The notes under the pieces: generated by a model
Told to the model about the DNA's origin: nothing
What the model saw: the letters and a program-made list of their open reading frames with translations, nothing else
Databases searched by the model: none
Program-made: the position numbers and the translations under genes
Assembly: GCA_964519835.1 (NCBI GenBank)
Contig: CAZFLD010000053.1
Span: 1-31,434 of the forward strand
Source of the DNA: CAZFLD01 sp964519835
GTDB taxonomy: Bacteria; Spirochaetota; Spirochaetia; DSM-27196; CAZFLD01
Direction: 5' to 3'
Length of the DNA stretch: 31,434 nt
Shown here: one piece after another, positions 19,123-26,812 of the stretch
How the letters are laid out: the number at the start of each line of letters is the position of its first letter
Position numbering within the stretch: position 1 is the first letter of the stretch

Positions 19123-20118
19123 TTACCGACGCTTCGTCGTAATACGTGGATCGATAAGCGGGTAGATAAGATCCATAATAAACGTGCTGAGCGCTATGGT
19201 GAGGATAAGCACCAACACGATTCCCTGAATAACAAAGTAGTCCTTCGACTGAATCGCTTGAAACAGCTGGTACCCAAGCCCGGGATAGGCGAAGATCACT
19301 TCAACGAGGATGATACCGGCGACAACGTAGCCCAGGCGCAGGGCGAGCTGGGTAAGTTGCGGCAGTAGGCTATTTCGAACACCGTAATGGAAAAAGATGC
19401 GCGTCGGCGGGAGCCCCTTGGCTTCAGCCAGGGTAACAAAATCCTCACCGAGGGTGGAAACCATCGCACCCCGCATGTTGAGGGCCCACTGTCCGAGACT
19501 GGCAATGACCACCGCGATGGAAGGAAGAATGGCGTGATGGATGATATTCGCCGCCAACTCCCATGTCGGTTCCATAATCAGGCTAAATGAGTAACCACCG
19601 CCGGCCGGGAACCAGTGGAGCTGGAGCGCAAAGATGTAGATGAGTACCATTCCCAAGAGGAAATAGGGAATCGCCGAGATGACCATCAAGGGGATAGCCA
19701 TGGCTCGGATACCTCGCGAGGTCTGCGGCCACGCAAGAAGGGCACCGAGAAGGCTACCAATAACAAAGGAAATGAGCGTGGAGACCCCGACCAGGCCAAG
19801 GGTCCATGGTAACGCCGCCGTGATGGTCTGTGAGACACGTTGAGGATAGTTGGCAAGAGAGTAGCCCAGGTCGAAACGAGCGAGGTCCCCCCAATAGGCC
19901 AAGTACTGCTTCCAAATCGGCTGGTCGAGGCCGAACTTCTCCCGATAGGCCTGCGCCATATCGGTAAGGTCCGCATTTCCACCGGACATCGCCAAGACAG
20001 CCATCTTCTGCTCGATCGGATCACCCGGCATAAGCCGAGGAATAAGAAAATTGACACTTACGGCGAAGAATACGACTAGAAGGAGCATACCGATGCGTCG
20101 TGCAAAGTAACCTAACAT
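19123..20118 (-). CDS. ABC transporter permease, OppB/DppB type
   Basis: The product is 331 residues. The N-terminus is the family pattern FARRIGMLLLVVFFAVSVNF followed by the periplasmic loop LIPRLMPGDPIEQ. The EAA loop is EAKGLPPTRIFFHYG with SLLP near residues 230-250. About six membrane segments are visible. The start ATG at 20118 is preceded by AGGGAGGG. A terminator-like hairpin separates it from the substrate-binding protein gene, which would lower membrane-component expression relative to the binding protein. Confidence 0.95.
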   Translation of the reverse strand: MLGYFARRIGMLLLVVFFAVSVNFLIPRLMPGDPIEQKMAVLAMSGGNADLTDMAQAYREKFGLDQPIWKQYLAYWGDLARFDLGYSLANYPQRVSQTITAALPWTLGLVGVSTLISFVIGSLLGALLAWPQTSRGIRAMAIPLMVISAIPYFLLGMVLIYIFALQLHWFPAGGGYSFSLIMEPTWELAANIIHHAILPSIAVVIASLGQWALNMRGAMVSTLGEDFVTLAEAKGLPPTRIFFHYGVRNSLLPQLTQLALRLGYVVAGIILVEVIFAYPGLGYQLFQAIQSKDYFVIQGIVLVLILTIALSTFIMDLIYPLIDPRITTKRR

Positions 20119-20139
20119 CTACGAAGAGCCCTCCCTATG

Positions 20140-20168
20140 AAAAAGCGGCCGGCGTTGCCGCCGGCCGC
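20140..20168 (-). terminator. Intra-operon intrinsic terminator after the binding-protein gene
   Basis: On the minus strand GCGGCCGGCG (20168..20159) pairs perfectly with CGCCGGCCGC (20154..20145) around a 4-nt loop and is followed directly by TTTTT (20144..20140). It begins 44 nt after the binding-protein stop and ends 22 nt before the permease start. It is the best-formed rho-independent terminator in the window and is probably partial, setting the binding protein above the permeases. Confidence 0.8.
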
Positions 20169-20211
20169 AAGGTGTCCTAGGCCGCTGACTAAGCGAACGG
20201 AACGTTCAGGG

Positions 20212-21984
20212 CTATTGCACCGGTCGCAAGTTATGGATGATCCGCGCGTAGCCTTCCCATGGTGGAGTCGGATGCATGTAGGGATCGTCCGCGCTTGGCC
20301 AGTTGGTCCAGTAGGTCTCGTTCATCACAAAGACCTGTCGCTCTTCCCCGAAGCTTATATCGGGAAGATCTTCAAAGTAAATTCTCAGCGCCCGGCCGAC
20401 CAATTCGACGTAGTCCGGATCGTCGGGGCTCGGTACCATCCCGGACATCTGGTCGAGAATCGAGTCGAGCTCAGGATTGCTGTAGCGTGTGTAGGAACGA
20501 ACACTTGGGACCGTCTGTCCGGGAGGTAGCGCGTACTTCCCATGGTAGTGTTCCAAAGTGGCGTAGGGATCGTAGATGCTGCCGCAGTGAACCCACAGAT
20601 GCAGACCGAAGTTGCCGTTGCCCGCGTTTTCGACGAAGGCCGCGTTTTGCAGAATATCGAGTCGAGCATCGAAGCCGGCCGTCCGGAGTTGCTGAAGGAT
20701 AATCGGACCGTTGGGGTTGCCCTGCTGCGACTGAATATCCAGTTCAAGGACGCCGTCGCCATTGGCCCAGAAGCCGTCGCTGTTTCGGCTGTAGCCCTTG
20801 GACTGCATGATGCGGGCGACCTCATCAAGGTCTTGATTGTCGACGTCGAATTCGTCAACCACCGAGCTGAGCTGATCCACGTAGGTCTGGATTTCCGCAT
20901 ACGCCGAGAGGGGCGCGATCGCCGTATAGGTCGATCCTTCGTAGGCCAAGCCGATGATCTCTTCGCGATCGAGGGCGTAGTTGATGGCCCAGCGGATTTC
21001 CGGATCATCGAAGGGCGGACGCTGGTTGTTGAAGGTCAGACGGTAGATACAACCGTTGGGTGCGCCCCATTGCGGACCCGAGTCGTTCCACGACAAGAGA
21101 TTCGGGTTCTGGGCACGCGCCGCCTCGAAGGAGCCGACCGGAATATCACGTCCGGTGTCCAGCTGGTTGCTTATGTAGAGCTGAGGATGAGCTTCCGAGG
21201 TCGCCGGGCGATAAATCACGCGCTCAACCTGAGGCATATCCTGCACACCCGCTTCGGCGGCCCACCACGAATCCCGAAGGTCGAAAACCAGTTGATCACT
21301 TCCGGCAAGGACCAGCTTGTAGGGACCGGTGCCGACGGGCCACCCCGCCGCGATATCAAGATTCTGAAAGTCTATGGCGTCTTTGCCCGACCAGATGTGC
21401 TCGGGCACGATAACAAAACGTGACGGCTGGCCGAGGCTGTACGACAGCTCATTTCGGGCCCACCGCGGTGAGGGACGCGTTAGGGTGAACCGAACGGTGT
21501 AGTCGTCGATGGCCTCCACACTTGCCACTTCGTTTACGAACTGACTCGCATAGGTCATCTGTGGCGCGTTGGCCAGTAGCATGTTGCCGGTGAACACGAT
21601 GTCGGCGGCGGTCAACTGCTCTCCGTCGCTCCAGGTAACGTCGTCACGAATCAAAACCGTTACTTCTGTGTAGTCGTCGTTGTACTCCCATGACTTTCCG
21701 ATCCACGGCTCGATGCTCCCTTGTATGATATTCGAGTAGAAAAGGTTCTCGAACACCGTGTAGTGGAGTATGTTCCGCTCGTGGAGCGTCGGCCCCGAGT
21801 AGGGGCTCATGTTGTCGGGCGAGGGTACTTGGGCATACCAGTCCCAACCGGAACTGATAAGAGTCCGATTTCGAGGCACCTGACCGACACGGCCCGGTTG
21901 CTCCCCTGGAGTCTCCTGTCCTCCGGTTGAGAACGCTACGGCCGCAACCGAAAGCGCAACGAGTACGAATAACAATCGCTTCAT
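20212..21984 (-). CDS. ABC transporter substrate-binding protein, family 5 (SBP_bac_5)
   Basis: The product is 590 residues. The start ATG at 21984 has AAGGAGG close upstream. The signal peptide MKRLLFVLVALSVAAVAFS is followed by TGGQE without a lipobox cysteine, so the protein is probably periplasmic. Family 5 features are clear: a start of the mature domain with HYTVFENLFYSN, the ligand-domain strand NDDYTEVTVLIRDDVTWSDG with the conserved WSDGEQLTAADI, later INYALDREEII. The aromatic-rich pocket regions (for example FYLYL-like and WAWWW-type patterns) are not interpretable by eye for ligand. Oligopeptide and oligosaccharide ligands are both known in this family; neighbours favour a sulfated oligosaccharide. 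Confidence 0.94.
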   Translation of the reverse strand: MKRLLFVLVALSVAAVAFSTGGQETPGEQPGRVGQVPRNRTLISSGWDWYAQVPSPDNMSPYSGPTLHERNILHYTVFENLFYSNIIQGSIEPWIGKSWEYNDDYTEVTVLIRDDVTWSDGEQLTAADIVFTGNMLLANAPQMTYASQFVNEVASVEAIDDYTVRFTLTRPSPRWARNELSYSLGQPSRFVIVPEHIWSGKDAIDFQNLDIAAGWPVGTGPYKLVLAGSDQLVFDLRDSWWAAEAGVQDMPQVERVIYRPATSEAHPQLYISNQLDTGRDIPVGSFEAARAQNPNLLSWNDSGPQWGAPNGCIYRLTFNNQRPPFDDPEIRWAINYALDREEIIGLAYEGSTYTAIAPLSAYAEIQTYVDQLSSVVDEFDVDNQDLDEVARIMQSKGYSRNSDGFWANGDGVLELDIQSQQGNPNGPIILQQLRTAGFDARLDILQNAAFVENAGNGNFGLHLWVHCGSIYDPYATLEHYHGKYALPPGQTVPSVRSYTRYSNPELDSILDQMSGMVPSPDDPDYVELVGRALRIYFEDLPDISFGEERQVFVMNETYWTNWPSADDPYMHPTPPWEGYARIIHNLRPVQ

Positions 21985-22044
21985 ATCTTCCTCCTTACCC
22001 CGTTTTGGGGTTAGTTCGCATTGTGCGCAGAGCGCGTCGCGACC

Positions 22045-23541
22045 CTATTGGTCGGTGACGAGCTCGAAATCAATGCCAAAAGCCCGAGCCACCTTGCGAA
22101 TGGCCCCGGCGCGGTGGCCGATGCCCAAGGCAAAGTGGTGCGTAGGTCCGGCTTTCATCCATCGTTTCAGAAAGCTACGGATATCCATCCCGAAGTAGCC
22201 GTGCGTATTGGTATTGCCCGTGGGTGGAATCGGCGCATCCACGGACTCGCCTTCCGCCACGACGAACTTCAGATTTCCCTCTTTGTTTACCGAGCAACTA
22301 AGCATGGTTATTGGCCCATGCTTCAGTTTGAACTCTACGCTCGCGCCGTGGCCCGGTTTTCCATGGTACTTGGTCAGGCTCCGGAGTACGGGCTTCTCCT
22401 GAGATACGTTAATGTGGTGTGGTCCGTCGTGACCGACCAAAACAGTTTCATTGTTAAAATCGACGGGATGGAACTCGGCAAAGGTGCCGCCGATATCCAG
22501 GCGGTCCATGATCATCATTGCCATACATGTCTTGAGATCAAACTCGCCACACATGGGAAAGCCCGCGGCGCAGAGAAGAGAGTTGCCGACGATAAACGAC
22601 GTAACCATGTCCCTCATCGGCGTACCCTCTTCAGCTTCGTAGTAGTACGCGAGACCGTTGAGGTTCTTTTCCTGAACAAAACGCTCCAAAGCGATCGCCG
22701 CACGAGAGGCGACGAGCAAGTCATCATCGGTAAGCTTTTCGGTAACCGGGTCGCTTACCGGATCGGGAGTGTCGAAGAAGCTCAATATCCGTTCGGACAT
22801 CGCCTCGATCTCGGACTCCGGCGCCGAACGATAGTGAACGAGAATGTCGTCAGGCTCCGTCAGAACGACATGGCAGCCGAAGACCTTCGTAATAAGCGCC
22901 GGGTCGGTGTGCATGTCGTACATGGCTTCCAAGACGTGGCCCATCAGCCCAATGCGAGCGCGCTTGAGATCGTGAAGCACCATCGCCACCTGGCACCACT
23001 CACGGATCTCCGCATCGGCACCATCGTCGCCCTCGCGCATGCCGATGACCATCTCCGGAACATCTTTGCCCATACGAACCGCAACCCCTGCAAACTCGGG
23101 CAGCGAACAGATGTCGTCGTTCTGTAGCTGGATGTAGATCTGTCCCCGGGCGTAATCCATTGCCGATAAGGGTTGAAGGGCGACGAGAACAATCGGGATC
23201 GTCAGATCGCGAACGATTGGCGCGAAAGTGGCGCTGGTCGCATAGGTCAGCATGTCGACGAAAAGGAGATCCAAAGGCGCCGCTTTGATCTTTTCCAACG
23301 CCGCATAGGTGGTCTCGGAATCGTCGATCAGACCAAAGCTGTAGATGCGAACGCCGGAGTCGGCGACCTTTCTCTCGAAAACGGAGAGTTTTTGGATGAG
23401 TGACTCTTTGAGCCCCTCGAATTGCGGCCAGTAGGTGAGATGCCCTACCCCGACAATACCAACGTTGGCCGTAAGAGGCGTTCGTCGCTCTATCGCTTGC
23501 ACCGAGTATTGTTCACGAGACCCGCTCGAGTCCTTTTCCAC
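22045..23541 (-). CDS. L-fucose/L-arabinose isomerase-type sugar isomerase
   Basis: The product is about 498 residues from GTG at 23541 (preceded by GGGGGG at 5 nt); the start is uncertain, and a GTG at 23502 is also possible. The longer frame to 23622 begins with TTG inside a promoter -35 box and is rejected. The body matches the arabinose/fucose isomerase family: VGIVGVGHLTYWPQFEG at the N-terminus, then the metal and active-site residues E333 in MCGEFDLKT, E356 in TFAEFHPVDF, H371 in VGHDGPHH, and histidines 468-469 in GPTHHFALGIG. These enzymes convert an aldose to a ketose with a divalent metal. Position at the head of the ABC operon with rhaM at its end points to a deoxyhexose, possibly L-rhamnose or L-fucose type. 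It is not RhaA-like in sequence. Confidence 0.88.
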   Translation of the reverse strand: MEKDSSGSREQYSVQAIERRTPLTANVGIVGVGHLTYWPQFEGLKESLIQKLSVFERKVADSGVRIYSFGLIDDSETTYAALEKIKAAPLDLLFVDMLTYATSATFAPIVRDLTIPIVLVALQPLSAMDYARGQIYIQLQNDDICSLPEFAGVAVRMGKDVPEMVIGMREGDDGADAEIREWCQVAMVLHDLKRARIGLMGHVLEAMYDMHTDPALITKVFGCHVVLTEPDDILVHYRSAPESEIEAMSERILSFFDTPDPVSDPVTEKLTDDDLLVASRAAIALERFVQEKNLNGLAYYYEAEEGTPMRDMVTSFIVGNSLLCAAGFPMCGEFDLKTCMAMMIMDRLDIGGTFAEFHPVDFNNETVLVGHDGPHHINVSQEKPVLRSLTKYHGKPGHGASVEFKLKHGPITMLSCSVNKEGNLKFVVAEGESVDAPIPPTGNTNTHGYFGMDIRSFLKRWMKAGPTHHFALGIGHRAGAIRKVARAFGIDFELVTDQ

Positions 23542-23593
23542 GGCACCCCCCAGATTGTTCGAGTAACCCGACGTGTCGGCCACGTCTCTGTTC

Positions 23594-23622
23594 AGTATTG
23601 GGGGAGCCGTGTGCGTTGTCAA
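23594..23622 (-). promoter_or_regulatory. Promoter of the sugar operon
   Basis: On the minus strand a perfect TTGACA (23622..23617) is followed after 17 bp by AATACT (23599..23594; 4/6). The start of transcription would be near 23587. The perfect -35 and ideal spacing make this the best promoter in the window, and it rules out a translation start at 23622. Confidence 0.65.
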
Positions 23623-23647
23623 TCTTAATTTGGTGCCCGGCCTGTGC

Positions 23648-23675
23648 GTTATGGAGGTTCGTTGGTCTCCATAAC
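23648..23675. promoter_or_regulatory. Perfect inverted repeat upstream of the sugar operon, likely regulator site
   Basis: GTTATGGAG (23648-23656) and CTCCATAAC (23667-23675) are perfect 9-bp arms separated by 10 bp. The centre lies about 75 bp upstream of the predicted transcription start, in the 291-bp gap after the composite regulator gene. One helical turn plus the arm length between half-site centres suits a dimeric winged-helix or AraC-type protein. The regulator encoded next door is the obvious candidate. Confidence 0.5.
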
Positions 23676-23832
23676 TCTCTTGTTTATAGTTGTTTATTGA
23701 TCAGGCTACACAATCGTTTTGTTTTTCGTTTGTTTTTTTATTCTTTTCTCCCCACCGACCTTCCGACACTCAAGGTCCGTGCTGTTTGGTCCATTACGTC
23801 GACTCGGGGCCGCCGTGGCCACCGCATGGCGT

Positions 23833-25743
23833 TCAGAGATCGGTGAACTCAGATCGGTATGGGTTGGGAATCCACTCGTGCTCGGTGTAGGTGATCGTCT
23901 CCATCTTGCGCCCTTCCAAAATCCCCGCGGCCAATTCGATGATCCTCTCACCGTAGCGTTCCGGTGCATAGGAGACACAACCGAGCAGCGGCGAATTGGG
24001 CTCCCGCATCATGTGATCCACATGGTGCCCATGGTTCTGTCCAACCATGATGATACGTCGATCGTGGGAGTAGCGACGAATGATCTCGTGGGTGTCCACC
24101 GTCGTGTCCTCGCCGAAGGAGATCACCAAGGCCGTCTCCGCGACCGCAAGCCGGCTGAGGTGCCTCTCGAGTTTGTGCGCGTAGAAATCAATGCCCCGGG
24201 AGCAATCAACACCTCTGACATCTTTTTTGTTGAAACGGGTCTGCTCCCGCAAGGTGTCGAGGCTACCGTACAGTCGTTGCCGACACACCGAGCCGGAGAT
24301 CTCTTTCTGCAGCAGCACGATCAAATCGATGCTTCCCTCCCAATGCTTGTTGATGTAGCGAGCCGCCCACTCTCCGGCCATCTGTCCCGCCAGCACGTTG
24401 TTGGCGCCAAAGTAGTAGGCATTCTGCACCGGCAGATCGATCATGATAAGCGGCACGGCCTGAGCTGCCGCTTTTCGCGCCACCAGCTCCCCCACGTCGT
24501 AGTTGCTCGAGTAGTCGATGAGAAGATCCACCCCTTCGGCGAGAAGGTGATTAACACCGTCGATAATCGTCTCGTAGGTTCCGTTATTTGTACGCGTGTC
24601 GAGGGTGAAGGTCGGGTGGCCGTTACAGGCGTTCTCGAGACTTTCGCTGACCTCCCTCCGAAAGTCGAAATGGCCCCGGTGCATCGCCAGTCCAATGCGC
24701 TTGCCTGGGTTTCGGCGCAAACGGTAGGCGTAATTCGGACCGCACACGGCTACAGGGACCGATTCGGGCACGATTGCTCGGACACAGTCGGTGTCCATTC
24801 GGTCGTCTACGATGACCTCGGCCAGGTTCGCAACGATCAAGTCCAGGGGTAGAGCGACGTCCTGGGCGGAGTCGTCCCCGACGCGCTCCGCGGTAATACA
24901 GGCGAAGATCTGGGTCGTTGCATCGCGAATAGCCACGACCGTTTCCGGCGCAATGCAATCTTCCAGCCAAAAGCTTGCAGCAGCGGAGAGCGCGGAAAGC
25001 CCAAAAAAAGCTTTGTCGATATGAATCTGATCGAGGAACGGCTGCACCGGTATAGGGCGAAGAGCCTCACCCCCCGGCTGGAGTGACCCCGACAGGGTGA
25101 TGATCTCGCAGGGATACTTGCGTCTGGAGAGCGTATAGGCGACGCGGAGCGAGGTGGTAATAATACGAACATCCTGTGGCTGTGAGATCTGCACGGCCAT
25201 GCTCTGGCCGTAGAGGCTATTGTCGATAAAGACCGTGTCGCCGGATTCGATGTGGGTCGTCGCCCGCTGTGCGATAACCGTCACATCCGCCGGAAAGTGG
25301 TTCGTTGTCCAAGCAAAGGCACCGGGTGTATCAGAAGTGGCGGTCGCGTAGCCGTGGAGCAAGTTAAGCGCACCCATACGTTCCAGTTCCTTTAGATCGG
25401 AACGTATGGTCGCGGGAGTCACCCGGAGAAACCGGGCCAGACCGGTAACACGCACGCTTTGTTTCTCGCGGACCAGCTCGGCAATCCGCTTCCGTCGCTC
25501 TTCCCTGGTCAAAACGCCGTACCGAGACAGCGCATCTTCGGCATCCGGACCAGCGTTGAGAAAGACCCGGCGGGCGTCTCTGGTCACTAGTCCTTGGTCA
25601 TAAAGGACGAGAAGATCTCGTCGAAGAGTCTCACGGTTCATGCCAAGCGCCCGTGCCAACTCGGCGACGTTGAGGGAGTTTTCGCGACGAAGCAACCGTA
25701 GGATTCGTCTATGACGCTCAATTCGCTCCACAAAGCCGATCAT
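23833..25743 (-). CDS. Composite regulator: two DeoR-type winged helices, DeoRC domain and periplasmic-binding-like sensor domain
   Basis: The product is 636 residues from ATG at 25743 (the ribosome site is weak, and an ATG at 25767 is possible). Residues about 10-58 form one DeoR-type winged helix (RRILRLLRRENSLNVAELAR, MNRETLRRDLLVLYDQGLV). Residues about 83-132 form a second (RIAELVREKQSVRVTGLAR, VTPATIRSDLKELERMGAL). Residues about 155-320 are a DeoRC sugar-phosphate-binding domain (IESGDTVFIDNSLYGQSMA, IITTSLRVAYTLSR, KAFFGLSAL). Residues about 348-636 are a LacI/ribose-binding-type sensor (KRIGLAMHRGHFDFRREVSE, LLAEGVDLLIDYSSN, GANNVLAGQMAGEWAARYI, ISGSVCRQRLYGSLDTL). Two DNA-binding and two ligand domains in one chain is unusual. 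It sits between the sugar operon and a dioxygenase gene and probably controls both. Confidence 0.88.
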   Translation of the reverse strand: MIGFVERIERHRRILRLLRRENSLNVAELARALGMNRETLRRDLLVLYDQGLVTRDARRVFLNAGPDAEDALSRYGVLTREERRKRIAELVREKQSVRVTGLARFLRVTPATIRSDLKELERMGALNLLHGYATATSDTPGAFAWTTNHFPADVTVIAQRATTHIESGDTVFIDNSLYGQSMAVQISQPQDVRIITTSLRVAYTLSRRKYPCEIITLSGSLQPGGEALRPIPVQPFLDQIHIDKAFFGLSALSAAASFWLEDCIAPETVVAIRDATTQIFACITAERVGDDSAQDVALPLDLIVANLAEVIVDDRMDTDCVRAIVPESVPVAVCGPNYAYRLRRNPGKRIGLAMHRGHFDFRREVSESLENACNGHPTFTLDTRTNNGTYETIIDGVNHLLAEGVDLLIDYSSNYDVGELVARKAAAQAVPLIMIDLPVQNAYYFGANNVLAGQMAGEWAARYINKHWEGSIDLIVLLQKEISGSVCRQRLYGSLDTLREQTRFNKKDVRGVDCSRGIDFYAHKLERHLSRLAVAETALVISFGEDTTVDTHEIIRRYSHDRRIIMVGQNHGHHVDHMMREPNSPLLGCVSYAPERYGERIIELAAGILEGRKMETITYTEHEWIPNPYRSEFTDL

Positions 25744-25896
25744 ATCGCGAAACGAAATCCTGTGCATACAAACACAAACGAATCGGTCTCGGTAACGGTA
25801 CTTAGGTCTGCGTAATCTCACAAAGCAATGCTAGATAGGTATTTGGAGCAATGGCACGCCACGGAGTACGCACGGCGTTCGCAAGACGTTTCCGTT

Positions 25897-25911
25897 GTAC
25901 TTCCGAAGTGC
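25897..25911. promoter_or_regulatory. Imperfect palindrome in the divergent region
   Basis: GTACTTC (25897-25903) and GAAGTGC (25905-25911) are inverted around one base with one mismatch. It is located in the 235-bp region between the regulator gene and the dioxygenase gene. It is not similar to the repeat at 23648-23675, so it may belong to a different protein or be chance. Confidence 0.25.
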
Positions 25912-25978
25912 TCAGGAAAGTGATAGATTCCCAAACAAGGCGCACAGGATGATAAGGCCCACAGGAACAGGAGACCCC

Positions 25979-26800
25979 ATGGAACAAAAAAGCTCAGCTG
26001 GGCAACTGAATACCGACCCGTCCCAATACTCGGAGCTTGGTTACTGCGCCCGTCGCTGCGTCGTAACCGGCGATGAACTTTCCCAATATCAGGCGCTTCT
26101 CGATCGGCTCGTCGCAGGTCTCGGCGAAGGCAAGCGACCCGAATTCCTGGTGGAGCCCCACGTTACTGCACCAACATGGAAAGAGTGGCTGGAGCTGTGC
26201 CGCAAACCGGAAATACTCGACATCGTACGAGGGATCTTCGAGACCGACGAGTTGTTGCTCCTTATGACGCACCTCATCGTCAAGCCGGCCAGGGACGGAA
26301 AGGCGGTGAAGTGGCACCAGGACAACACGTACTGGACCTCGGTGACAGGCACCGACGTCACAACGGTTTGGCTTGCCCTGGACGAGTCGAGTGAGATAAA
26401 CGGGTGCATGAAGGTAATTCCGAACTCCCACTACGGCCACCAGGCGCTGGAAATGCACGACACCGACGGAAGCTCGATCCTGGACAAGGAGCTTCACATA
26501 CCTCCCGATCTCGAAGCAAAGGCTTTGGCGATTATCCTCGAGCCCGGCGATCTCTCTCTCCACGACTCTTTTATCGTTCACGGCAGCGATGCCAACAGCA
26601 GCGAGTTTCGCCGGGCCGGGTACACCATGCGTTACGCCAACGCACTTACGGTGGAGGTCGACGTTCCCCGTCACCACAAGCCGGTCTACTACGTATCCGG
26701 ATCTGGGAAGGGATATAAGGAAGGGTACCGGGACATCCGGCCGGGAAAGCCGCTTCCGGACGACCCCGGCGAGCACACCTCACGGCGTCACAAGCAGTAG
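25979..26800 (+). CDS. Phytanoyl-CoA dioxygenase-family (PhyH) Fe(II)/2-oxoglutarate-type oxygenase
   Basis: The product is 273 residues from ATG at 25979 with GGAG 7 nt upstream; a longer frame to 25895 lacks a site. The family iron motif HxD is H113-Q-D115 in KWHQDNTYW, and the distal histidine is H201 in FIVHGSDANSS, with arginine R211 or R212 in FRRAGYTMRY for 2-oxoglutarate. The strand after the iron site (TTVWLALDESSEINGCMKVI) and NSHYGHQ are typical of bacterial PhyH proteins. Bacterial members hydroxylate varied substrates, including betaine- and quinovose-like small molecules, so the substrate stays open. It requires oxygen, which is notable beside an anaerobic-type ETF complex. It converges with the sugar kinase gene 12 bp downstream. 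Confidence 0.92.
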   Translation: MEQKSSAGQLNTDPSQYSELGYCARRCVVTGDELSQYQALLDRLVAGLGEGKRPEFLVEPHVTAPTWKEWLELCRKPEILDIVRGIFETDELLLLMTHLIVKPARDGKAVKWHQDNTYWTSVTGTDVTTVWLALDESSEINGCMKVIPNSHYGHQALEMHDTDGSSILDKELHIPPDLEAKALAIILEPGDLSLHDSFIVHGSDANSSEFRRAGYTMRYANALTVEVDVPRHHKPVYYVSGSGKGYKEGYRDIRPGKPLPDDPGEHTSRRHKQ

Positions 26801-26812
26801 CCGTCGAGCCCA

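Noticed and set aside
21997..22011. ACCCC/GGGGT hairpin between isomerase and binding-protein genes
   Set aside because: Only 5 bp of stem and no T tract; it may slightly affect the binding-protein leader but is too weak to list as a terminator.
23542..23622. Isomerase start at the TTG at 23622
   Set aside because: The TTG is part of a perfect TTGACA -35 box with a correctly spaced -10 downstream, so it would lie upstream of the transcript start.
23719..24852. Plus-strand frame (377 codons) opposite the composite regulator gene
   Set aside because: Its opposite strand carries recognisable DeoRC and binding-protein domains; the plus product has no recognisable motif.
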